From assembly GCA_022704645.1 (NCBI GenBank), contig JAKJGA010000050.1, positions 1 through 10,833 of the forward strand: a stretch of 10,833 nt of DNA, in the 5' to 3' direction. The notes below the pieces were generated by a model, which saw nothing but the letters and a program-made list of their open reading frames with translations, was not told the DNA's origin and made no database searches. A program made the translations under genes and the position numbers. Numbering within the stretch: position 1 is the stretch's first letter; the number at the start of each line of letters is the position of its first letter. Positions 1 to 6,284 of this stretch are shown here, piece by piece. Origin of the DNA: Spirochaetota bacterium. Lineage in GTDB: Bacteria > Spirochaetota > UBA4802 > JAFGJZ01.

Positions 1-812
1 TTGATAAATCAAAATGCAGCAAAGACGGATTATGCGCCAAAGCCTGTCCGATGAAACTGATAATCATTGACCAAGAAACAAATTATCCGAAAGCTGATGA
101 CAGCAATTCTCAAATCTGCGTAAAATGCGGTCACTGTATTTCAGTATGCCCGCATGATGCGATTGCCATAGAAGGTCTTGATGCCGTATCATTCACTCAA
201 TTAAATAAAAATGTAAATCCTTCAATCGAAGAAATCGGCTACACGCTGAAATCACGCAGATCGATTAGAAATTACAAAAACAAACCGGTTGAAAAAGAAA
301 AGATAGAATCACTTCTCGAAATCGCACGTTTCGCACCCACCGGAGGAAACGCTCAGCGTTTAAAATGGATAGCTATAACTTCACAGGTTATTATAAGAAG
401 CCTGGCCGATGAAACTATTAACTTCATGAAAACACTTGTTGAAAACAATCACCCAATGGCGAAAGCCTATAATCTAAGTAAACTCATTGAAGAAGAGACT
501 AAAACACATGACCGGATATTCCGCGGCGCACCTGCACTTATACTGTCATATGCTCCGAAACAATATCCTATTACAACGGTAGATTCCGCAATAGCTCTGA
601 CATTTATTGATACCGCAGCGCCTTCACTCGGTCTCGGTTGCTGCTGGGTGGGTTTTCTTATGGTTGCTGCAAATCAATGGAAGCCGATAGCAGAAATATT
701 AAAAATCAGCGATGAAGATTCTCTTTGCGGCGGACTTATGCTTGGTTACCCTGCTGAAAAATATTATAAAATTCCGCCGAGAAAAGAAGCTCATATTACA
801 TGGCTCGCATAA
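1..812 (+). CDS. Ferredoxin-nitroreductase fusion protein, 5'-partial
   Basis: FMN-dependent nitroreductase-family oxidoreductase with an N-terminal two-cluster ferredoxin domain, probably cytoplasmic and passing electrons from the FeS clusters to FMN and then to a nitro-compound, quinone or similar acceptor; the substrate is unknown. The reading frame is open from base 3 and reads DKSKCSKDGLCAKACP before the ATG at 51, so that ATG is internal and the real start lies upstream of the window. Cluster I is C-x2-D-x2-C-x3-CP, with Asp where a second Cys is usual. Cluster II is a complete C-x2-C-x2-C-x3-CP (ICVKCGHCISVCP). The nitroreductase fold follows, with the FMN-phosphate motif SRRSIRNY and then PTGGNAQ, and ends in a GYP motif typical of the family. 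It is followed at 38 bp by a flavin reductase gene on the same strand, so it is probably the first or an internal gene of a redox operon. The fold is secure; the specific reaction is not. Confidence 0.88.
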   Translation, partial: DKSKCSKDGLCAKACPMKLIIIDQETNYPKADDSNSQICVKCGHCISVCPHDAIAIEGLDAVSFTQLNKNVNPSIEEIGYTLKSRRSIRNYKNKPVEKEKIESLLEIARFAPTGGNAQRLKWIAITSQVIIRSLADETINFMKTLVENNHPMAKAYNLSKLIEEETKTHDRIFRGAPALILSYAPKQYPITTVDSAIALTFIDTAAPSLGLGCCWVGFLMVAANQWKPIAEILKISDEDSLCGGLMLGYPAEKYYKIPPRKEAHITWLA

Positions 813-850
813 GTAACAAGGCTGAATTTTACAATTAAAAGGATTTGATG

Positions 851-1423
851 ATGAAAAAAGTTACGGCAATTCTCGGAAGCCCCAGAAGAGAAAGCAACAC
901 TGAAATTCTATTGAATGAAGCGCTTAGAGGCGCAAAAGACAAAGGGTTTTCAGCAAACACTTTCTATCTCAATGAAATTAGAATCAAGGGATGCCAGGCG
1001 TGTTATTTCTGCAAAGAAAACAATACAACCGAGTGCGCCGTAACTGACGATATGGATAATATTTATTCATCATTACACGAAAGCAGCGCACTCATCATCG
1101 CTGCACCTGTTTACTTTGGCGGAGTAACTGCACAGACTAAACTATTTACAGACAGGATGTTTCCATTCATTGATTTAAACGTCCGCACGCTTTTTGATAA
1201 ACGCAAGAAAGCTTCTTTTATATTTACACAAAATCAGCCTCATCCGTTTCTTTTTCGTAAATCGATGGATTCTTTCGCAGAAATGTTCAGCTATATCGGA
1301 TTTGATACGATTGATATTCTTTCTGCATGCGGACTTGATAAAGGTTATAAACCTATGGTAAACGAGAATAAAGAAATTATGAACAAAGCCTATGAACTCG
1401 GTTTGAATATCTGCAATGACTAA
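851..1423 (+). CDS. Flavodoxin-fold NAD(P)H-dependent FMN reductase, iron-sulfur-flavoprotein-like
   Basis: Flavodoxin-like flavoprotein of the NADPH-dependent FMN reductase / iron-sulfur flavoprotein group, 190 aa, cytoplasmic. The N-terminus has the FMN-phosphate loop (VTAILGSPRRESNT). Residues 48-62 carry C-x2-C-x2-C-x7-C followed by a TDDM motif, as in Isf-type proteins where compact cysteines bind a 4Fe-4S cluster; in many relatives the cysteine set is only partly conserved, so cluster binding is inferred. APVYFGG at about 85-91 is the second flavin-contact loop. Possible starts are TTG 845, ATG 848 and ATG 851. The AAAAGGA ribosome site at 837-843 is 7 nt from ATG 851, which is chosen. 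The 15-bp gap to the next gene and 38 bp to the nitroreductase upstream suggest one transcript. Probable role: electron transfer or quinone/electrophile reduction alongside the nitroreductase. Confidence 0.85.
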   Translation: MKKVTAILGSPRRESNTEILLNEALRGAKDKGFSANTFYLNEIRIKGCQACYFCKENNTTECAVTDDMDNIYSSLHESSALIIAAPVYFGGVTAQTKLFTDRMFPFIDLNVRTLFDKRKKASFIFTQNQPHPFLFRKSMDSFAEMFSYIGFDTIDILSACGLDKGYKPMVNENKEIMNKAYELGLNICND

Positions 1424-1438
1424 AAAGGAATAAGCCAA

Positions 1439-1798
1439 ATGAAAATACTTAAAACAATGTCAAGAATCTTCATCGAAGATAAACTCGATGAAACTATAAG
1501 TTTTTACGAAGGACTCTATGGAGAAAGCTGTTCTTTAAAATTTGAATATCCCGAACTCGAATTAAAGCTTGCCTCAATCGGCAATATCCTTATAATCTGC
1601 GGCAGCAGAGAAAAACTGAAACCCTTCACTGAAACTAAGACCGCATTCAGAGTAGACTCGATTAAAGAGTATGAAAAATATCTAACACAGTGCGGATGCG
1701 AAATTCTAAGCGCCATAAAGAAAGTACCTACCGGATTCAATATGATTGTCCGTCATAATGACGGAGCCATATTTGAATATGTAGAATTCGTCAAATAA
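1439..1798 (+). CDS. VOC (glyoxalase/bleomycin-resistance fold) family protein
   Basis: A 119-aa protein of the vicinal-oxygen-chelate superfamily, one betaalphabetabetabeta pair in length. The N-terminal pattern (MSRIFIEDKLDETISFYEGLYG) is the usual first strand and helix, and the C-terminus (GFNMIVRHNDGAIFEYVEFVK) is the usual last hairpin with a Glu in the metal-ligand position. The first-strand His/Gln normally needed for metal binding is not evident (the strand has Arg), so it may be a binding protein rather than an enzyme. AAGGA at 1425-1429 lies 9 nt before the ATG. It is the last gene of the three-gene redox operon and is followed by a GC-rich hairpin. The substrate is unknown; by context it may bind or detoxify an aldehyde, thiol adduct or electrophile. 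Confidence 0.75.
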   Translation: MKILKTMSRIFIEDKLDETISFYEGLYGESCSLKFEYPELELKLASIGNILIICGSREKLKPFTETKTAFRVDSIKEYEKYLTQCGCEILSAIKKVPTGFNMIVRHNDGAIFEYVEFVK

Positions 1799-1808
1799 TA
1801 AATCATTC

Positions 1809-1828
1809 TCAGGGGCAATAGCCCCTGA
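1809..1828 (+). terminator. GC-rich hairpin after the redox operon
   Basis: Perfect 8-bp stem TCAGGGGC / GCCCCTGA with an AATA tetraloop, 10 bp after the VOC stop codon. No T-run follows immediately; the nearest is at 1852-1857. It is therefore either a weak intrinsic terminator or a 3'-end stabilising hairpin. Position and shape make a transcript-end role likely. Confidence 0.6.
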
Positions 1829-1855
1829 ATTCAAAATGCGTTTAAAAAATATTTT

Positions 1856-1883
1856 TTGACATTTCAGGATTTCATGCAATAAT
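1856..1883 (+). promoter_or_regulatory. Extended -10 promoter for the diguanylate cyclase
   Basis: TTGACA (1856-1861), a 16-bp spacer, then AATAAT (1878-1883) preceded by TGC, an extended -10 element. The predicted start of transcription is near 1890, only about 15 nt before the ATG at 1905. The leader has no strong Shine-Dalgarno sequence (only CGGTAA). A perfect A6TAT6 palindrome (1844-1857) lies directly upstream and partly overlaps the -35 box. Confidence 0.65.
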
Positions 1884-1904
1884 CCGATTACCATACGGTA
1901 AATA

Positions 1905-3065
1905 ATGGATATTAAAACAATATTTCTCTGTCTGATTCTAACAAACGTTTCAATGAGCTTCATTCTGCTCGCATACTGGAAGAATCAGAAAACATATTCG
2001 GGATTTGCGCTCTGGACAATCGGCGCGTCGGTTATTTCATCGGCTTATGCTTCTTTCGCACTGAGAGGAGTGATTCCGGATTTCATTTCAATATTTGTCG
2101 CGAGCGGACTTTCATTATTTTCAGCTGTCGCACGTACAGACGCACTCGGAAAATTTACAGGCGAAAGCAAACAGAAATTCCTCTACATATTAGGCGCACT
2201 TGGAACAATTTTTCTTTTCGTTTTCACGTATTTCCATAATGACATCATCATCAGACTCATAGTCTTCAGTGTTTTTGTTGTAATAATTTTATCTTTTCAG
2301 ATGAAAATGATTCTGAAACACTCAAAATCAAACCGGACATTATCCGCGATTTTTTTTGCTCTAAACTTTATTTTCATTATGACAACTATCGTCAGGGCGA
2401 TATATATTTCCTTTTCCGCAAAACCGCAGGAGGTTTTTTCAGCCAACACGGTAAACATCATTTTCTTTTTCAGTCTTATAATCTATGATTCAATGGGTTC
2501 TGTTATTTTCGTGCTGATGAACAGCAACCGGCTCACCGAAGAACTGACTGCTGCCCAGAAACTGCTTGAGATGCTTGCATCAACCGATCATTTAACCGGT
2601 CTTTTTAACAGAAGAAAGTTTTTCGAAAAAGCTAATGAAGAGATGGAAAGATTCAGAAGAAGCAAAACTCTTCTTAGCGCTGCATATATAGATATTGATA
2701 ATTTCAAATCATTGAACGATAAGTTCGGTCACGCAGCAGGAGACGAGGTTCTTCGCAAAGTCACCGATATAATAAAAAAAGGCGTACGCGGAATTGATAC
2801 TGCCGGAAGGATCGGAGGCGAAGAATTCTGCATTCTTTTTCCGGCTACATCCGTAAAAGATTCAGTCATGGTTATGGAAAGATTAAGAAGAGACGTGGCT
2901 GATATAGAAATTATTTTTGCCGGAAAAACAATAAAAACCACAATAAGTGCAGGAGTAACAGAAGCTGGCGAACATGACAAAACATCTGACAATCTCATAA
3001 TGCGGGCAGACAAACTGCTTCTTAAGGCCAAACAGCTTGGCAAAAATCAAATTACTTCTGATTGA
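1905..3065 (+). CDS. Membrane-bound diguanylate cyclase (GGEEF)
   Basis: Synthesises c-di-GMP from two GTP. A hydrophobic N-terminal region of about 205 residues holds roughly six to seven transmembrane helices and no recognisable named sensor domain. A short linker (about 206-226) leads to a complete GGDEF domain: DHLTGLFNRR from residue 228, the metal-binding YIDIDNFKSLND at 261-272, and the active loop GGEEF at 304-308. The product-inhibition I-site RxxD (RGID, 295-298) lies exactly five residues before GGEEF, so feedback inhibition is expected. No EAL or HD-GYP domain is attached. It has its own strong promoter, no clear ribosome site, and appears monocistronic. Its 3' end overlaps the convergent hydrolase gene by 14 bp. 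The ligand sensed by the membrane part is unknown. Confidence 0.93.
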   Translation: MDIKTIFLCLILTNVSMSFILLAYWKNQKTYSGFALWTIGASVISSAYASFALRGVIPDFISIFVASGLSLFSAVARTDALGKFTGESKQKFLYILGALGTIFLFVFTYFHNDIIIRLIVFSVFVVIILSFQMKMILKHSKSNRTLSAIFFALNFIFIMTTIVRAIYISFSAKPQEVFSANTVNIIFFFSLIIYDSMGSVIFVLMNSNRLTEELTAAQKLLEMLASTDHLTGLFNRRKFFEKANEEMERFRRSKTLLSAAYIDIDNFKSLNDKFGHAAGDEVLRKVTDIIKKGVRGIDTAGRIGGEEFCILFPATSVKDSVMVMERLRRDVADIEIIFAGKTIKTTISAGVTEAGEHDKTSDNLIMRADKLLLKAKQLGKNQITSD

Positions 3066-3864
3066 TTTTTTGGATAAATGTTTCGAGAGCTTTGACATAA
3101 TCATCAAAAGCATCCCGCCTGATGCTGTGTCCGGCACTGATATTAACAATTTGAGCTCCTGAATTTAGATCAGAAATTTCCCTACTTACATCGGAGGTTA
3201 TATATGCTCCGCGGGAATTATCGCCCGTCAAAACTGCAATAGGCATATTTATTCTGCCTAAAATATTTCTCCAGCCGGCATAAACATTTTCATCATAAAG
3301 CCAAGAAAGCACTTCAGGATCAACATGAATTTTTGCTTCAGCCCATTCACTATATTCTTCATCAGTCCATCCGGGATGTTCAATCCGTCCTTCTGCAATC
3401 ACATCTTCGACGCTCATCTTTGTCCGTCTAAAGGTTGTTTCCTTCCATGAAGCAATATATTCAAGACCTTCTTTCTCAGGAAAGAAACCGAGCCACGGCG
3501 GATCTTCAAGAAAAATTCCGCCGAAAGAGCAGTCTGATGAAGCTGTCAGATTTGCAAGATTAACCGCCCCCATTGAATGACCTATTACAAGAGGTTTCTC
3601 CGGTTTAAACTCCGACAAAACGGCAAGTGCATCAAGTACATGTGATTTTATAGAATAATCCGACGCGCGGTCGGACAAACCATGTCCGCGTGCATCATAA
3701 ATAATAATTTCGTGGTCTGAAAATTTTTCAATGACTCTTGAAAAACAAAAAGCATTATCAGTGATACCGTGCATAAAAACAAGCGGCATTTTACTGCCGC
3801 TTTTATAATATGCTTTAATTGTTTTTTCCGACTTAACATCTATTGCCTTAAAACCTTCAATCAT
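3052..3864 (-). CDS. Alpha/beta-fold hydrolase
   Basis: A 270-aa alpha/beta hydrolase without signal peptide, so cytoplasmic. Oxyanion-hole motif HGITD at 32-36, YDARGHGLS at about 56-64, nucleophile elbow GHSMG at 95-99 (Ser97), likely acid Asp215 (LTGDN) and catalytic His246 (AGHS) form a complete triad. A helical cap lies between about 125 and 195 (rich in Trp and acidic residues). The ester, lactone or other substrate cannot be told from sequence. The start at 3864 follows AGAGGA with 4 nt spacing. It sits 14 bp after the hcp stop on the same strand and is almost certainly co-transcribed with hcp, which may tie it to nitrosative-stress or fermentation metabolism (inference). Its 3' end runs 14 bp into the convergent diguanylate cyclase gene. 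Confidence 0.88.
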   Translation of the reverse strand: MIEGFKAIDVKSEKTIKAYYKSGSKMPLVFMHGITDNAFCFSRVIEKFSDHEIIIYDARGHGLSDRASDYSIKSHVLDALAVLSEFKPEKPLVIGHSMGAVNLANLTASSDCSFGGIFLEDPPWLGFFPEKEGLEYIASWKETTFRRTKMSVEDVIAEGRIEHPGWTDEEYSEWAEAKIHVDPEVLSWLYDENVYAGWRNILGRINMPIAVLTGDNSRGAYITSDVSREISDLNSGAQIVNISAGHSIRRDAFDDYVKALETFIQKINQK

Positions 3865-3878
3865 ACATTCCTCTGATA

Positions 3879-5498
3879 TTATTCGCCTCTCATCATTGCC
3901 TTTACATCGCTTTCAGCATCAGTTGTTCCCTTGATACCAAAGTTCTCAACAAGAACTTTCAAAACACCTGGAGAAACAAATGCCGGCAATGTCGGACCGA
4001 GACGCATTCCCTTAAAACCAAGATGAAGCAGAGCAAGAAGAACCGCAACAGCTTTTTGCTCATACCATGCGATATCAAAAGAAAGCGGAAGCTTGTTCAC
4101 ATCATCAAGACCGAATACTTCTCTCAGTTTCAATGCAATAACAGCAAGCGTATAAGAGTCATTACACTGACCTGCATCTATAACACGAGGAATTCCGTTT
4201 ATGTTATCCGTAACAGTTTTGATATATCTGTACTTCGCACATCCGGCAGTTAGAATAACTGCATCTTTCGGAAGAGCCTCTGCAGTCTGAGTAAAATATT
4301 CTCTTTCTTTATGACGTCCGTCACAACCAGCCATAACGACAAATCGTTTAATCGAACCGTTTTTAACATTCTCTATAACTTTATCAGAAACGGCAAGCAG
4401 CTGTTCTATACCGAAGCCGCCCGTAATCTTTCCTTTTTCAAGCTCAACAGGAGGAGCGCATTTTTTCGCACGATTGATTACTTCAGAAAAATCTTTCTGT
4501 CCGCCTGAAGTTCTGTCCGAAACATGTTTGATTCCCGGATAACCGGCCATTCCTGTAGTAAAAATTCTGTCTTTGTATGCGTCTTTAACAGGTATGATAC
4601 AGTTAGTAGTCATCAATATCGCGCCGTTAAAAGAATCGAAATCCTTATCCTGATGCCACCACGAAGAACCGTAGTTTCCTGCAAAATGAGAATATTTTTT
4701 GAACGCAGGATAATAGTGCGCAGGAAGCATTTCGCTGTGAGTATAAATATCCACACCGCTTCCTTCAGTCTGCTTGAGAAGTTCCTCAAGATCAAGAAGA
4801 TCATGACCTGAAACAAGAATGCCGGGATTTGATCTTACTCCGAGATCGACTTCCGTGAGTTCTTTGTTCCCGTATGTTTTGCTGTTTGCTTCATGAAGAA
4901 GAGCCATTGTAGTAACGGCGCATTCACCCGCTCGGAGAACATACTCAGTCATTTTATCAGCCGGAAGCTGTTTCAAAGTCGAAGCAAGACCTTCTATTAT
5001 AAATGAATATATTTCATCTTTTTCGTATCCGAGCACTTCAGCATGATGAGAATAAGCAGAAATTCCCTTAATCCCGAGAATCAACAACTGCTTGAGAGAA
5101 CGGATATCTTCGTTTGAATCCGCAAGAACACCTATGGATTCAGCTCTTACAGCATATTCACTTTCAGGCATGTTCCAATCTATAAGATCAGCAAAGCTGT
5201 CCGGGCATGTTGCCGAAAGGTTTTTCTTAAGCGAAATTCCTTCTTTGATGAGTTCACTGATTCTTGAATTATCAAAATTTGCGTTTGTAATAGTAGCAAA
5301 AAGAGATTTGGTTATAAATCTTCCGGCTGTTAACTTTTCTTTTGCCGAACATTTTTCAGCAGCAAATGCGATTCTACGCGAAAGATATATTAAAAGATCC
5401 TGAAGTCTGGCGGTGTCATCCATTTTCCCACAGACTCCCCTAACCGTACAGCCCGAATTGCGCGCTGTTTCCTGACACTGAAAACAAAACATACTCAT
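3879..5498 (-). CDS. hcp: Hybrid-cluster protein (hydroxylamine / NO reductase), class I
   Basis: Hybrid-cluster protein, 539 aa, cytoplasmic. Once called hydroxylamine reductase, it is now mostly viewed as a nitric-oxide reductase or nitrosative-stress protein of anaerobes. N-terminal cysteines 5, 8, 17 and 23 give C-x2-C-x8-C-x5-C, the spacing of class I proteins such as that of Desulfovibrio vulgaris, not the longer E. coli-type spacing. All hybrid-cluster ligands are present: His232, Glu256, Cys300, Cys392, Cys420, Cys445, Glu480 and Lys482, at constant offsets (12, then 14) from the D. vulgaris residues. The ATG at 5498 follows a strong AGGAGG (5509-5504) with 5 nt spacing. No NADH-oxidoreductase partner (hcr) is nearby, as usual for class I. 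It is first in an operon with the hydrolase and is preceded by a promoter with an FNR/Crp-type palindrome. Confidence 0.97.
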   Translation of the reverse strand: MSMFCFQCQETARNSGCTVRGVCGKMDDTARLQDLLIYLSRRIAFAAEKCSAKEKLTAGRFITKSLFATITNANFDNSRISELIKEGISLKKNLSATCPDSFADLIDWNMPESEYAVRAESIGVLADSNEDIRSLKQLLILGIKGISAYSHHAEVLGYEKDEIYSFIIEGLASTLKQLPADKMTEYVLRAGECAVTTMALLHEANSKTYGNKELTEVDLGVRSNPGILVSGHDLLDLEELLKQTEGSGVDIYTHSEMLPAHYYPAFKKYSHFAGNYGSSWWHQDKDFDSFNGAILMTTNCIIPVKDAYKDRIFTTGMAGYPGIKHVSDRTSGGQKDFSEVINRAKKCAPPVELEKGKITGGFGIEQLLAVSDKVIENVKNGSIKRFVVMAGCDGRHKEREYFTQTAEALPKDAVILTAGCAKYRYIKTVTDNINGIPRVIDAGQCNDSYTLAVIALKLREVFGLDDVNKLPLSFDIAWYEQKAVAVLLALLHLGFKGMRLGPTLPAFVSPGVLKVLVENFGIKGTTDAESDVKAMMRGE

Positions 5499-5503
5499 AT
5501 AAT

Positions 5504-5509
5504 CCTCCT
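5504..5509 (-). promoter_or_regulatory. Strong ribosome binding site of hcp
   Basis: AGGAGG on the minus strand, 5 nt before the ATG at 5498. It fixes that ATG over the second Met two codons later. Confidence 0.85.
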
Positions 5510-5515
5510 GTTTTT

Positions 5516-5558
5516 AAAAAACGCTCCACAGCGGCGGAACATTCAATGAATCGAGCGT
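5516..5558 (-). promoter_or_regulatory. Possible attenuator hairpin in the hcp leader
   Basis: In the predicted hcp leader (minus strand), ACGCTC (5558-5553) can pair with GAGCGT (5526-5521). The 26-nt loop contains a smaller ATTC-ATT-GAAT hairpin. The right arm runs straight into a T6 tract, followed by A5 and then AGGAGG. This is the layout of a weak intrinsic terminator placed just ahead of the ribosome site. The long loop and 6-bp stem make it a tentative call. Confidence 0.3.
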
Positions 5559-5566
5559 AGAGGAAA

Positions 5567-5595
5567 ATTATATAAGTGTAATTGATTTAAGTCAA
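5567..5595 (-). promoter_or_regulatory. hcp promoter with overlapping FNR/Crp-type operator
   Basis: On the minus strand TTGACT (5595-5590), a 17-bp spacer and a perfect TATAAT (5572-5567) form a promoter with a start expected near 5560. The palindrome TTGAC-TTAA-ATCAA (5595-5582) differs at one base from the FNR consensus TTGAT-N4-ATCAA and resembles sites of Crp/Fnr-family regulators (FNR, HcpR) reported upstream of hcp genes in anaerobes. It covers the -35 box, centred near -29, rather than the -41.5 typical of class II activation. It may therefore act as an operator for repression, or the transcription start may differ from that predicted. It also overlaps the stop codon of the upstream membrane-protein gene. 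Confidence 0.6.
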
Positions 5596-6023
5596 ACGCG
5601 GAACTTTATTTTTTTGTTTTTCCACACTGTTTTCATTTTATCTGAAGTGCGCGAAGCAAATCCGATGAATTTAAGCAGGCCCAGATTTAAAAGAAAGGCG
5701 GCAACGCAACCGGTTGCGCCTCCGGCTATTGAACCGGGAAGCATATAATATAAAAGCTGCAGCAGACTTTCAGGAGTATTGCCTATCACGATTGAAGATA
5801 CCAGCAAATATGATAATCCTCCGAAAATAAAGCCCGTCATGGTGCATGTGACGAACAGAAAGATCTTTGCTCCCTTTAAACCATTATTTGATATGGCGCC
5901 GGAAACAACACCGGCAAAGGATCCGGTAAGTATAATTAAAAATACAATGATTACGAAGAATAGAACGACGGCAATTACAGATATAATCATAAGAAGGAAT
6001 AGAATTAACCACATACCAAGCAT
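5592..6023 (-). CDS. Small membrane protein with two glycine zippers
   Basis: A 143-aa inner-membrane protein that I do not recognise. It has a long hydrophobic N-terminal segment (about 4-33), further hydrophobic segments at about 52-78 and 94-116, and a basic tail (residues 129-143 rich in Lys/Arg) that should be cytoplasmic. Two glycine-zipper motifs of the same form occur: GSFAGVVSG at 34-42 and GSIAGGATG at 97-105, both GxxxGxxxG and both GS-x-AG-x2-S/T-G. They suggest an internal duplication or tight helix packing and oligomerisation (inference). Start chosen: ATG 6023, after GAGGTG (6034-6029) with 5 nt spacing. The stop codon lies in the hcp operator/promoter with no terminator between, so read-through into hcp is possible. 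Confidence 0.75.
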   Translation of the reverse strand: MLGMWLILFLLMIISVIAVVLFFVIIVFLIILTGSFAGVVSGAISNNGLKGAKIFLFVTCTMTGFIFGGLSYLLVSSIVIGNTPESLLQLLYYMLPGSIAGGATGCVAAFLLNLGLLKFIGFASRTSDKMKTVWKNKKIKFRV

Positions 6024-6039
6024 ACAAACACCTCGGACT

Positions 6040-6067
6040 ATTAAACTAAGGGGAGAATAGAAATCAA
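6040..6067 (-). promoter_or_regulatory. Candidate promoter of the glycine-zipper gene
   Basis: On the minus strand TTGATT (6067-6062), a 16-bp spacer and TTTAAT (6045-6040). The expected start near 6033-6035 would place the ribosome site GAGGTG at the very 5' end of the RNA, so either the leader is very short or another promoter is used. Confidence 0.35.
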
Positions 6068-6075
6068 GATATTTT

Positions 6076-6109
6076 GGTACTTTCTTTTTTTCGACAAAAA
6101 GAAAGTACC
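6076..6109. repeat. Long perfect hairpin, copy 1 of a dispersed inverted repeat
   Basis: Perfect 14-bp inverted repeat: arm GGTACTTTCTTTTT (6076-6089), 6-nt loop TTCGAC, and its complement (6096-6109). The core arm GTACTTTCTTTTT recurs with its complement at 8003-8031. No run of T follows on either strand beyond those inside the stem, so it is not a textbook terminator. Confidence 0.85.
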
Positions 6110-6114
6110 GATAT

Positions 6115-6144
6115 CCGAGCGCTGATCCATCCGTGGGCGCTCGG
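6115..6144. repeat. GC-rich 8-bp inverted repeat
   Basis: Arms CCGAGCGC (6115-6122) and GCGCTCGG (6137-6144). The 14-nt loop can itself pair CCA with TGG. It is the second hairpin of the structured block, 5 bp after the long A/T hairpin. Confidence 0.75.
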
Positions 6145-6178
6145 ACTTACGTACTTCCGTGTACGCCCGGAAAAGTCG

Positions 6179-6194
6179 CTGGGGATATCCCCAG
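6179..6194. repeat. Perfect 16-bp palindrome
   Basis: CTGGGGATATCCCCAG with no spacer. It could be a dimeric protein-binding site, or an element of the structured repeat; GATATC also occurs at 6110-6115, at the other end of the same block. Confidence 0.75.
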
Positions 6195-6232
6195 TCCCCT
6201 TAAATTCTTTTTCTCACATTCTAATTTATTCG

Positions 6233-6249
6233 AAGTGCTTTGCGCACTT
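6233..6249. repeat. Small hairpin AAGTGC/GCACTT
   Basis: Perfect 6-bp arms with a 5-nt TTTGC loop, within the structured intergenic block. Confidence 0.55.
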
Positions 6250-6284
6250 TCATGATTTTTGAAAACATTCATCATACAATATCA

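Noticed and set aside
51..53. ATG at 51 as the start of the nitroreductase
   Set aside because: No ribosome site, and the upstream in-frame sequence encodes a ferredoxin cluster motif; it is an internal Met.
4023..5403. Several + strand frames opposite hcp
   Set aside because: hcp is complete with all ligand residues; these are its antisense shadows.
6074..6262. 62-codon + strand reading frame in the hairpin block
   Set aside because: It tracks inverted repeats, has no ribosome site or recognisable protein, and such frames arise by chance in structured repeats.
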